Below are positions 30,782-36,360 of a stretch of DNA of 36,360 nt, one piece after another. The stretch's first letter is position 1, and each line of letters begins with the position of its first letter. Origin of the DNA: a virus; IMG/VR virus record IMGVR_UViG_3300025592_000032, positions 1 through 36,360 of that record. One strand, 5' to 3'. Both the position numbers and the translations under genes were made by a program. Below the pieces are notes generated by a model that ran no database searches, was not told where the DNA came from, and saw only the letters and a program-made list of their open reading frames with translations.

Positions 30782-31296
30782 TGATCTCCCTCTCTCCATT
30801 TCTGGTCTTCTTTGTTGGCTCGCCACCGTTTCCTGTACGACGACGCAGCGTGGCGGCAATCATCGCACCGGCACTTACCGTTACGGTAACACGAATACGT
30901 TCCGTGTGTCAAATGGGTGTCTACTTTATGGGCAGGTTTCCGGTATTCTCCGGTCATCATGCGCCTCTTATACTGGCCCAACGTTAACTCTTTCGACAAC
31001 GGCGACGCTTCGTACTCTTTAATCAACTCCGGAGACTGCTTCAAACGGTAACGTTGCTGATCGTACGCGGCCTGAGCTGCCCGGCATTCGATGCAGCGGC
31101 AGCCGTGAACATACTCCGAACGTGTCCCGTGGTTCGGTGTCCTCGCGCCAACATAACCCCGACTGCCTCTAACTATTACGGTGCGGTCACCTTTACGGTT
31201 TTCCCCGTAGACAGGTTTCCCCGCTTTCATTGCCCGTCGCCCCACCCTGCCTGCCTTTTCTTCGCGACGCAAATACTCTTCCCTAGTGAGTCCCAT
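30772..31296 (-). CDS. Protein with two HGT/GCRC modules
   Basis: 174 residues from ATG at 31296 (GGAGG 8 nt upstream; the longer frame overlaps the WhiB gene). Module 1 is HGTRSEYVHGCRCIECRAAQAAYDQQRYR and module 2 is HGTYSCYRNGKCRCDDCRHAASSYRKRWR (positions about 56-85 and 131-160). Between them are charged helices including LTLGQYKRRMMTGEYRKPAHK. The N-terminus is basic with a G-rich segment (TVIVRGSRGYVGART). The repeated Cys-rich modules with Arg-rich helices suggest DNA binding. It overlaps the WhiB gene by 14 bp and the next gene by 10 bp. Confidence 0.6.
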   Translation of the reverse strand: MGLTREEYLRREEKAGRVGRRAMKAGKPVYGENRKGDRTVIVRGSRGYVGARTPNHGTRSEYVHGCRCIECRAAQAAYDQQRYRLKQSPELIKEYEASPLSKELTLGQYKRRMMTGEYRKPAHKVDTHLTHGTYSCYRNGKCRCDDCRHAASSYRKRWRANKEDQKWREGDQWL

Positions 31297-31627
31297 GAGA
31301 AACCCTCCCGCAAAAAGCATGACACTTCGCCTGCCCCAACATGATCGGAATAAACAAACCAGAACACCGGACACAAACATGAGGAACCCAATCCTCGACC
31401 CGGCTAGTCGCCAGCAAAGTTTTACGACGAGAAGCAGACACGCCACCCCAAAACCCCAACTCCTCGCCAGCGTTCAACGCCCAAGTTAAACACTCCTGCT
31501 GAACAGGGCAACCACCGCACACTTTGCGAGCCACAGGGGAACCCCCCGCTTCAGGGAAAAAAATGTCAGGGTCCATCCCGACACAACTAGCTTCCCTAAA
31601 AAAATCTGTATCCAACGCCTCTTTCAT
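31283..31627 (-). CDS. WhiB-family Fe-S transcriptional regulator with a C-terminal Cys extension
   Basis: 114 residues. The four [4Fe-4S] ligands are C15, C37, C40 and C46 (C...CGGCPVQQEC), followed by GFWGG (58-62) and the ASRR basic segment. WhiB proteins bind sigma factor region 4 and DNA and control transcription in actinobacteria. Beyond the usual domain, residues ~80-110 add C85, C88, C102 and C106 (CVRC...CHAFC), a likely zinc site. AAGGAG precedes the ATG. It may redirect host or phage transcription. Confidence 0.88.
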   Translation of the reverse strand: MKEALDTDFFREASCVGMDPDIFFPEAGGSPVARKVCGGCPVQQECLTWALNAGEELGFWGGVSASRRKTLLATSRVEDWVPHVCVRCSGLFIPIMLGQAKCHAFCGRVSHGTH

Positions 31628-31636
31628 TGTTTCTCC

Positions 31637-31738
31637 TTATTTGATAAAAACCGTAGACCCTCCAACAGGGTCACCCCATAGTAGACCAACCAAGCAAAGC
31701 AATGCAACCCCAACGACTAAAGCCAACCATTGTTTCAT
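31637..31738 (-). CDS. 33-residue single-pass membrane peptide
   Basis: ATG at 31738 overlaps the stop of the upstream gene (ATGA). The peptide MKQWLALVVGVALLCLVGLL... is one hydrophobic helix with a short polar tail (GDPVGGSTVFIK). Its stop lies just before the AAGGAG of the WhiB gene. Tight packing supports it as a gene. A role at the membrane is the only safe inference. Confidence 0.5.
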   Translation of the reverse strand: MKQWLALVVGVALLCLVGLLWGDPVGGSTVFIK

Positions 31739-31914
31739 ACTCTTTGAGCATCCAACGAAGCCCTCATAAGCTGCCGCGCCATGTCGATAGCGACCTCAGG
31801 AGGAAACGACCAAGCAGACTCCAAGCCCTCGTCGTATTCGATGCGAACAGTAACCAGAGGCCCATGTTTCGGATCGCGGGTGGCTTTAACAAAAAAGGCG
31901 CAATCCTCAATCAT
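31735..31914 (-). CDS. 59-residue hypothetical protein
   Basis: Start at ATG 31914 overlaps the second WhiB gene by 8 bp. The sequence MIEDCAFFVKATRDPKHGPLVTVRIEYDEGLESAWSFPPEVAIDMARQLMRASLDAQ is a small beta-sheet followed by one amphipathic helix. It resembles small proteins of the Arc-neighbour type only loosely, so no family is named. It is coupled to the membrane peptide by ATGA. Confidence 0.5.
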   Translation of the reverse strand: MIEDCAFFVKATRDPKHGPLVTVRIEYDEGLESAWSFPPEVAIDMARQLMRASLDAQRV

Positions 31915-32140
31915 CGTCCACCCACACAGACCAAGTCCGGCCACCCCATATCCCGTAAACCAGGTTCCCTCGTTGAATCTGTTGCTGCGCCCAACCGTAA
32001 CAGCGACGCTTCACCGGGCAACCAGTGCAAAACTCTTTCGCCAACTCTTCGTAACGCTCCTCGAAAAAAAACTCTGTAGGTTGCCCCGAACAGGCCGCTT
32101 CGAGTCTCCATTCAGGTAACCCCGTTATTTTCCGTGTCAT
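31907..32140 (-). CDS. Second WhiB-family regulator (short)
   Basis: 77 residues with C17, C38, C41 and C47 (C...CTGCPVKRRC) and GIWGG at 63-67, so the Fe-S and sigma-contact parts are complete. It ends soon after GIWGG (RTWSVWVDDD) and lacks the basic DNA-binding tail of classic WhiB proteins. It might therefore act through sigma factor binding alone. It overlaps its neighbours by 29 and 8 bp. Its ribosome site is weak. Confidence 0.85.
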   Translation of the reverse strand: MTRKITGLPEWRLEAACSGQPTEFFFEERYEELAKEFCTGCPVKRRCYGWAQQQIQRGNLVYGIWGGRTWSVWVDDD

Positions 32141-32498
32141 GTTGCCGTACCCGCTGGATCGCTAGTTGAGTTTCAGTTAACTTCGGAACCAGTTTAGCCT
32201 CTGCCCGTAACTCTTTGGCTAATGCTACCTGCCACGCCGAAGTACCATCAGGCTTCGGTTTGCGAAAGTTCCAAGCCGACTCCAACGCGCGACCAATGAC
32301 CTGATAGGTGTACCCCATTTCTAACGCTTCAACGATACGCGCCTCAACAAGTTTACGCATACGGTCACCGGGCTGTATCGGTTTACAATAAATAGTGGCC
32401 CGCCACGCCTGAAAAATACGGGCAGCCTGACCATCAACAACCGAATAGCGGGCATCTTGGCCGAACAGTTCTACATCAGTCACGGCAGCCACTCTCAT
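32112..32498 (-). CDS. Hypothetical helical protein, possible helix-turn-helix
   Basis: 128 residues. The central part 'RMRKLVEARIVEALEMGYTYQVIGRALESAWNFRKPKPDG' could be a helix-turn-helix, with a basic C-terminus (ELRAEAKLVPKLTETQLAIQRVRQ). No family is recognised. The ATG at 32498 overlaps the previous gene by 23 bp; in-frame GTG codons just downstream are alternatives. It lies directly upstream of the short WhiB gene. Confidence 0.45.
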   Translation of the reverse strand: MRVAAVTDVELFGQDARYSVVDGQAARIFQAWRATIYCKPIQPGDRMRKLVEARIVEALEMGYTYQVIGRALESAWNFRKPKPDGTSAWQVALAKELRAEAKLVPKLTETQLAIQRVRQHDTENNGVT

Positions 32499-32733
32499 GT
32501 TTTGATTCTTCGATCTGCCCTAAAGCTTCCAACATTATTTTTTGGGCTTTAAGTTTTCTACGCATCTTTTTGACTTCCCCCATTAAATCATCCTGGACTG
32601 ATTCGAACTGTTCCCACATCAACGAATACTGGTGGGCTTCGGCCATCAACTCGAAGTTTTGTTTCTCAGTTGTTTTTAGTTCTTGCAGCAACCGGTATTT
32701 TGACCAGAACGCTTGCCTTATAGTTCTAAACAT
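32476..32733 (-). CDS. Small coiled-coil protein
   Basis: 85 residues. Almost the whole protein is a charged helix with heptad-like spacing (LLQELKTTEKQNFELMAEA, SVQDDLMGEVKKMRRKLKAQKIMLEALGQIEESK), ending HESGCRD. It starts right after the stop of the winged-helix gene. It probably oligomerises or serves as an adaptor; its partner is unknown. Confidence 0.5.
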   Translation of the reverse strand: MFRTIRQAFWSKYRLLQELKTTEKQNFELMAEAHQYSLMWEQFESVQDDLMGEVKKMRRKLKAQKIMLEALGQIEESKHESGCRD

Positions 32734-33006
32734 TTACGCCACACCCCATCTAGTTGCCCGCCGACCGTTTGTTTGCTTGACTTTATCCACCTCTTGAATG
32801 AGTCCCGCTTGAAACAACTCTACACGACGGGGGCGTTGCGTAGAGCCTCCCATGTTTAGCCCTTCTTGCATTTGTTTATCTGTGGCGGGGCCGTGAACGA
32901 TTAGCCATTCCATGACTTTCGCTTTAAGGCTTGTGGATGATCCTGCCATCGCTAATGCTGCCTCGTATGAGGTTAACGAATGGGTTTGAAACGGTAACTT
33001 GTTCAC
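32734..33006 (-). CDS. Winged helix-turn-helix DNA-binding protein
   Basis: 90 residues from GTG at 33006, overlapping the resolvase stop (GTGA). Residues ~28-88 (LKAKVMEWLIVHGPATDKQMQEGLNMGGSTQRPRRVELFQAGLIQEV...TNGRRATRWGV) match a phage winged-helix pattern: helix, helix, recognition helix with RPRRVEL, then a wing with GRRAT.W. It is a likely transcription or replication regulator. The short N-terminus (PFQTHSLTSYEAA) is typical of the group. Confidence 0.7.
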   Translation of the reverse strand: MNKLPFQTHSLTSYEAALAMAGSSTSLKAKVMEWLIVHGPATDKQMQEGLNMGGSTQRPRRVELFQAGLIQEVDKVKQTNGRRATRWGVA

Positions 33007-33347
33007 TCTTTCTCTCCTTTATTCAACATTGCAGCGAACTGCCGCAAAGACATTACAACATACGAATCGTCCACAGCCTTACCGCGAGCCGAAACCACAG
33101 CAACACCGTAAGGCACACCAAGATTGCCAGCCTCAACTTCAGCTTCGCGAACAAACTTCGACAACTTAGACGACCACTCTTTAACATTTTTGCACTCCAA
33201 CGCCCAACCAGGGACACCACTAATGTCGCCCTTATCTAACGCCCCATGAAGAGGCATGCGATCCACAGTGTACGGCAATCGTTCATTCAGATAATCAGCG
33301 ACCTGCCGTTCAAAGCGGGTACCCTTCTGCTTCGAGGGGTTAGCCAT
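33003..33347 (-). CDS. Hjc-like Holliday junction resolvase / PD-(D/E)XK nuclease
   Basis: 114 residues from ATG at 33347 (AGGGAT 8 nt upstream). Nuclease residues are E13 (GTRFERQVADYL), D41 (DKGDISGVPG) and E51-C-K53 (WALECKN), the E...D...ExK core. The HGALDKGDISG stretch is typical of phage Holliday junction resolvases. It should cut branched DNA made during recombination or replication, before packaging. It overlaps neighbours by ~8 and 4 bp. A general endonuclease role cannot be excluded. Confidence 0.75.
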   Translation of the reverse strand: MANPSKQKGTRFERQVADYLNERLPYTVDRMPLHGALDKGDISGVPGWALECKNVKEWSSKLSKFVREAEVEAGNLGVPYGVAVVSARGKAVDDSYVVMSLRQFAAMLNKGEKE

Positions 33348-33582
33348 CTGATGCATCCCTAAGGTCGTGGTAAGCGTGGAACGCATCCACCGCCACCCTG
33401 GTGTCATCATCGAAAGACAAAACAACCCGTGTCAAAGCAGTGGTGTAAACCAGCCGCAACAAAAGGTCTTCGGGTAGCACTACCGCTCCGTGCTTTCCAA
33501 GTTCCTCAGAAAGTAGTCCCGCTAAACCAGCCGCCGACTGCAAATGGGCATCAATAGCGTCTGCCCTCTCATCGTTAGCCAC
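33340..33582 (-). CDS. Hypothetical helical protein, paralog of the next upstream gene
   Basis: 80 residues from GTG at 33582, which overlaps the upstream stop by 8 bp. Residues DERADAIDAHL...LPEDLLLRLVYTTALTRVVLSFDDDTRVAVDAFHAYHDLRD line up with DERENAIDTHL...LDQELFDQLMVYVLTQARATLVDSNFDGVAHEVYRRFHHL of the upstream protein. Both look like small helical bundles. Function unknown; a duplication is likely. Confidence 0.5.
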   Translation of the reverse strand: MANDERADAIDAHLQSAAGLAGLLSEELGKHGAVVLPEDLLLRLVYTTALTRVVLSFDDDTRVAVDAFHAYHDLRDASDG

Positions 33583-33889
33583 GGAGGGCAGCCTTTTCGC
33601 GAGCGTCGAGATGGTGGAAGCGACGGTACACCTCATGCGCCACCCCATCAAAGTTCGAATCAACAAGCGTGGCCCTTGCTTGTGTCAAAACGTACACCAT
33701 CAACTGATCAAAGAGTTCTTGATCCAACTCCAAGCCTCCGGTTTCCCCGAAAGTAATCGGGCCTACCGCCTGTAGTTCAAGCAGCCTTTTAGCAGCGATC
33801 CGCGACACCTCGATCACACGGTCAAGGTGAGTGTCGATAGCGTTTTCACGCTCATCTTCCCATATTTGTTGAGTTTCTTCCTCAGTCAT
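33575..33889 (-). CDS. Hypothetical helical protein, paralog of the downstream gene
   Basis: 104 residues from ATG at 33889 with GGAGAG upstream. It shares DER.NAID.HL and a C-terminal FH..L pattern with the 80-residue product that follows it. A ~10-residue insert (GPITFGETGG) and an N-terminal acidic extension distinguish it. It lies just after the SSB gene, so a role in DNA metabolism is possible. No family is recognised. Confidence 0.5.
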   Translation of the reverse strand: MTEEETQQIWEDERENAIDTHLDRVIEVSRIAAKRLLELQAVGPITFGETGGLELDQELFDQLMVYVLTQARATLVDSNFDGVAHEVYRRFHHLDAREKAALRG

Positions 33890-33916
33890 AACTACTCTCC
33901 TTCTATAGTTGGTTGG

Positions 33917-34342
33917 TTAAAACGGGTCTTCTTCAACAGCCTGCGCTGTTTCACGGCGAGAATCTTCACGGCGAGAACGACGAGTATCATCCTCGCCACG
34001 ACGATCAGCTTTAGAAACAGAAGCAGTAGCCCACATCAAAGCAGGGCCGATGTCTTTCAAAGCGATCTTCGACTTTTTGCGAGTCTCGCCTTCCTTGTTT
34101 TGCCACTCGTCTTCCCGCAACGTGCCAGTGAAAGTAACCCGGTCGCCCTTATGTAAAGACTTTTCACAGTTCTCAGCGAGAGTTTCCCACGCTTCCAAGT
34201 CAATGAACAAAGATTTCGCTTCGCCCGCCTGGTCTTTGCCGTTGAACGCAGCGACCCGCAACGTTGCGACCGCCTTGCCTGAACCCGTGTAACGCACCTC
34301 TGGGTCTGCTACTAGGTTCCCGTGTCCACTTATAGTAATCAT
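33917..34342 (-). CDS. ssb: Single-stranded DNA-binding protein
   Basis: 141 residues. OB-fold motifs are ITISGHGNLVADPEVRYTGSGKAVATLRVA, FIDLEAWETLAENCEKSLHKGDRVTFTGTL, and the final strand SKIALKDIGPAL. The C-terminal ~40 residues are charged and disordered and end EEDPF, matching the acidic tip by which bacterial SSBs recruit partners. It coats ssDNA during replication and annealing. It is coupled to the Rad52-like gene by ATGA, so the two are made together. Confidence 0.92.
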   Translation of the reverse strand: MITISGHGNLVADPEVRYTGSGKAVATLRVAAFNGKDQAGEAKSLFIDLEAWETLAENCEKSLHKGDRVTFTGTLREDEWQNKEGETRKKSKIALKDIGPALMWATASVSKADRRGEDDTRRSRREDSRRETAQAVEEDPF

Positions 34343-35052
34343 TTGCTATCAGCCTCCTTGAGGATGTTTTGTAACTCATCTAACCGTGCTTCGACGGCTT
34401 CGGTATCAAAGAAAGTTTCCAAGTCGGATGCTTTCTCTATTGTTTTCCCCAGTACTTCTGAGGCTATTTTCCGCAACTCTTTAGCGTTTATGTCCATGCT
34501 TTTAGCACGGGCCGCTAGTTTTTTGCGGGCTTCCTGAAGCTCATTGTCTTCGGGAGATACGGCAGCAGGGGCGGTAATGTCACCGCCGGAAGGGGCGGCG
34601 GTGTGTCCGTCATCCTTTGCCCCTGCTGCCTTTTCGAATGTGCTGTCTAACGATTCGTCGCGAGCCAAATACAAGGCGACACCGAACGATTGGAACGCCT
34701 TTTTCAAAGCGTCTGAGACCGCACCCTTAAACTCGTCACCCAAATCAACAATCGAACCGGCTTTCGTGTACTTAATCTTTTGGCCGCCGAACCCGTCGCG
34801 AGTAGAAGAATAATGCCCTTCCTCGCTGGTACCCGAAACATGCAACCGGACATGAGCTGTGATCCACTCGCCATCGAGATGGGTATCAACCACCTCAAAT
34901 GACCAGCCGAAACCAAGCACCTCGTTGGCGCGAGCAATCACCTCGCCGACAGGGATGTACGTTAACGAAGCCCCGCCTTTCTTAAGCTTCGACTCAGATT
35001 CTTTAGGGAAATACGCAGCGAGTTCCTGCAACGCTTGTTGATGATCTTTCAT
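34339..35052 (-). CDS. Rad52/DdrA-like single-strand annealing protein
   Basis: 237 residues. Residues ~28-135 carry the Rad52-fold pattern: LTYIPVGEVIARANEVLGFGWSFEVV, V.LHVSG, RDGFGGQKI, and DEFKGAVSDALKKAFQSFGVALYL. The latter (K.A.SDALK.A...FG..LYL) is the family's best-kept helix. It should bind ssDNA and anneal complementary strands. Residues ~140-175 are an Ala/Pro/Gly linker, and the C-terminus is helical. It is coupled by ATGA to both the Cas4-like nuclease before it and SSB after it, forming a recombination cassette like lambda Exo/Beta. Confidence 0.85.
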   Translation of the reverse strand: MKDHQQALQELAAYFPKESESKLKKGGASLTYIPVGEVIARANEVLGFGWSFEVVDTHLDGEWITAHVRLHVSGTSEEGHYSSTRDGFGGQKIKYTKAGSIVDLGDEFKGAVSDALKKAFQSFGVALYLARDESLDSTFEKAAGAKDDGHTAAPSGGDITAPAAVSPEDNELQEARKKLAARAKSMDINAKELRKIASEVLGKTIEKASDLETFFDTEAVEARLDELQNILKEADSK

Positions 35053-35891
35053 TCCGACTCCTTAAGCCAGTTGGATTGTATAAACGGATTAGACATAGAC
35101 ACAGGGGTTTCGCCAGACGGCAACGCAGCACAATGATTACGGAAGTTACAGTAACGACAGTTCCACGGTTGGCCTTTCCCCTCATACGGTGGCGGAGAAT
35201 CCACAACACCAAAACCGGGTTGAAACCTTTCGGGGACAACACCGGCCCTCACCTGGTCGGCGATCTGCTGCTGCCGCCACAGTTCATTAGTGGCAAGTTC
35301 CTCGACCGTACCCAAACCTTCAAAATCGTCGGTCAAACGGTAACGCCACTCAAGTAACTCACCGGGTTTCACACCGTCACGGTACGCACCTTCTTTAGCA
35401 AGATACACAAGATGCACAGCCTGCGCCCCCAAACCAAGAGCGTACATTGCTGCTTGAACAAGTTCCCCTTCGTCGGGATGATCAGCTTTCTTAGCCAACT
35501 TGAAACCAAACGAAGATTTCGTTTTGATCTCCAACACAAGTTTGTCAGACCCAATAGAGTACACACCGTCAGCGTGACCCGACATATCGAAACCCAACGG
35601 AGTCAAATCCACAATCGCTTCAGCTTCAAACTCAGACCACAATGCTGCCATCGCATCCTGCAACAACTCATGCAACGTGTTGCCAAGTTTGAAAGCCAGC
35701 AACGTTTGATCCGTAAACTCATGGGCCTTCGGAACACCGGCTGCACGGAACGCTATCTTCCTAGCACAGTTGTATGATTCCGAACCACGCAGCAACGTAC
35801 CTGTCGCTGTTGGTTTGTCACCGTTTCGTTCCTGCTCTAAACGCAGGTACGCTCCTACTGTCGAGGCAATGATGCCTTCTTGGTCGCTCAC
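35049..35891 (-). CDS. Cas4-like PD-(D/E)XK exonuclease with Fe-S cysteines
   Basis: 280 residues from GTG at 35891 (AAGGAGAT 5 nt upstream). Nuclease residues are H74, D108 (GHADGVY), E121-x-K123 (LEIKTK) and Q146 (QAAMYA). Four Cys fit an Fe-S cluster: C42 (SYNCARK), then C245, C248 and C254 (WNCRYC...C). This is the Cas4/RecB-type layout. It likely resects dsDNA ends to give ssDNA for the Rad52-like protein. No CRISPR array or other Cas gene is present, so a CRISPR role is unlikely. First gene of the operon. Confidence 0.85.
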   Translation of the reverse strand: MSDQEGIIASTVGAYLRLEQERNGDKPTATGTLLRGSESYNCARKIAFRAAGVPKAHEFTDQTLLAFKLGNTLHELLQDAMAALWSEFEAEAIVDLTPLGFDMSGHADGVYSIGSDKLVLEIKTKSSFGFKLAKKADHPDEGELVQAAMYALGLGAQAVHLVYLAKEGAYRDGVKPGELLEWRYRLTDDFEGLGTVEELATNELWRQQQIADQVRAGVVPERFQPGFGVVDSPPPYEGKGQPWNCRYCNFRNHCAALPSGETPVSMSNPFIQSNWLKESE

Positions 35892-35912
35892 AACTATCTC
35901 CTTTTCGGTTAT

Positions 35913-35978
35913 CCAACTATTTGTTGGCTCTACTACTTACTCAGGACGGTACACGACCTGTCAGGGTTTGTCAACCCT
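35913..35978 (-). promoter_or_regulatory. Promoter with overlapping palindrome, and leader hairpin, for the recombination operon
   Basis: On the minus strand: TTGACA (35969..35974), a 17-nt spacer, and TACCGT (35946..35951). The palindrome AGGGTT-TGTC-AACCCT (35963..35978) covers the -35 box and could be an operator. In the leader, CCAAC (35913..35917) and GTTGG (35923..35927) form a small hairpin just before the AAGGAG. The following minus-strand genes overlap or are closely spaced, so this promoter probably drives all of 35891..29800. Confidence 0.75.
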
Positions 35979-35986
35979 TAATATTT

Positions 35987-36199
35987 TTAGCCCCGGATTA
36001 ACGATGCCGAGTTGGGGTCACCGACAGCTTGCGCTGCCCACCCTTTGATGAGTGAGAGAACGGCGGCGGCACCCGCGAGGAGTGCTGAGTCGAAACCGGA
36101 CATCCCAGTATCAACGAGTGAAGCCACTGACAGCGAAGCCAGAAACGCTTGAACAAATGTTGCGAGGGCACGTTCGCCCATATCTTTAGCATGATTCAT
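35987..36199 (-). CDS. Holin-like protein (r1t-type pattern)
   Basis: 70 residues with two predicted membrane helices, about 11-28 (ALATFVQAFLASLSVASL) and 38-54 (SALLAGAAAVLSLIKGW), and a short charged start (MNHAKDMGER). The ending GDPNSASLIRG and overall layout match, from memory, the two-helix holins common in actinophages and r1t. It would form membrane lesions that release the endolysin. The endolysin is about 7.9 kb away on the circular map, on the same strand. The ATG lies 6 nt after a TATAGT box, so the mRNA is probably leaderless. Confidence 0.75.
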   Translation of the reverse strand: MNHAKDMGERALATFVQAFLASLSVASLVDTGMSGFDSALLAGAAAVLSLIKGWAAQAVGDPNSASLIRG

Positions 36200-36214
36200 T
36201 CCACCACTATAGCA
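36197..36214 (-). promoter_or_regulatory. Extended -10 promoter giving a probable leaderless holin mRNA
   Basis: Minus strand reads TGC-TATAGT-GGTGGA-ATG. The distance from -10 box to ATG (6 nt) would place the transcript start on or next to the A of the start codon. Leaderless genes with this spacing are common in actinobacteria. The box lies 3 bp after the exonuclease stop codon at 36218..36220. Confidence 0.6.
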
Positions 36215-36217
36215 CGG

Positions 36218-36360
36218 TTAAGGGACGATACTTGGTTTTTCCACGGGTTCAGCGAGCCGTGAACGCGACCACGCGTTGCACCCCATGCACTGCCAACGCT
36301 GGTACACCGATACCTGGGTGCTTCGTGTGCCTTTGCGGATCAGGTCGGTAGACCCGCAGG
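36218..36360 (-). CDS. DnaQ-like exonuclease, C-terminal zinc-ribbon part (continues the gene at 1..644)
   Basis: Reading minus strand from 36356 to TAA at 36218 gives C-GSTDLIRKGTRSTQVSVYQRWQCMGCNAWSR...IVP. The YQRWQC..CN.W motif is a zinc ribbon end typical of these phage exonucleases. Bases 36357..36360 (CAGG) repeat bases 1..4. With the repeat merged, the frame reads NNCPTCGST without interruption and the total length is 783 nt (261 codons). Without merging, the frame breaks. This is therefore the 3' part of the gene that begins at 644. Confidence 0.85.
   Translation of the reverse strand, partial: CGSTDLIRKGTRSTQVSVYQRWQCMGCNAWSRSRLAEPVEKPSIVP

Noticed and set aside
31297-31446. 50-residue hydrophobic N-terminal extension of the HGT/GCRC protein
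   Set aside because: It lies entirely over the WhiB gene in another frame. The ATG at 31296 has GGAGG 8 nt upstream, so the extension is a frame artefact.

Overview
The window reads as the complete genome of a small podovirus-like phage of an actinobacterium. A single exonuclease gene leaves the left edge (1..644, minus) and re-enters at the right edge (36218..36360, minus). Overlapping the four bases CAGG found at both ends restores its frame and a zinc ribbon, giving a circular map of about 36,356 bp. The host call rests on two WhiB-family Fe-S regulators (otherwise known from actinobacteria and their phages), several families typical of actinophages, frequent GTG starts and a probable leaderless transcript. 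The phage type rests on an N4-gp56-type major capsid protein, a portal, a large terminase, a 1,997-residue virion protein and no recognisable tape measure or sheath. No integrase, polymerase, primase, helicase or tRNA was seen, so a lytic lifestyle and host-dependent replication are likely but inferred.

Layout. (A) 26587 down to 1, continuing at 36356..36218, is one long minus-strand run: a PP-loop PAPS-reductase-like protein with two small Cys proteins, large terminase, portal, the giant virion protein and three further presumed internal proteins, scaffold, capsid, small structural proteins, fibres, endolysin, a membrane protein, more tail proteins including a collar fibre, a 2-oxoglutarate oxygenase, a FmdB-like zinc ribbon, a connector-like protein, a large minor tail protein and the DnaQ-like exonuclease. 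Most genes join by TAATG, TGATG or ATGA overlaps. (B) 36199..35987 is a holin-like gene under a promoter that appears leaderless. (C) 35891..29800 is a compact minus-strand replication, recombination and regulation operon behind a TTGACA/TACCGT promoter: Cas4-like nuclease, Rad52-like annealing protein, SSB, a tandem paralog pair, Hjc-like resolvase, winged helix protein, two WhiB proteins, two proteins with HGT/GCRC modules, and a probable helicase-loader-type protein. (D) 27402..29555 is a plus-strand block of small genes around a short DnaN-like sliding clamp, with repeated near-identical promoters and leaders and hairpin terminators after three transcripts.

Blocks A and D diverge from an 800-bp intergenic region (26588..27401). 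It passes from almost G-free CA-rich sequence to GT-rich sequence at a long inverted repeat, and also holds iteron-like repeats and a structured, switch-like leader. It is the best candidate for a replication origin or a new regulatory RNA. Blocks C and D converge at about 29.7 kb on a bidirectional terminator.
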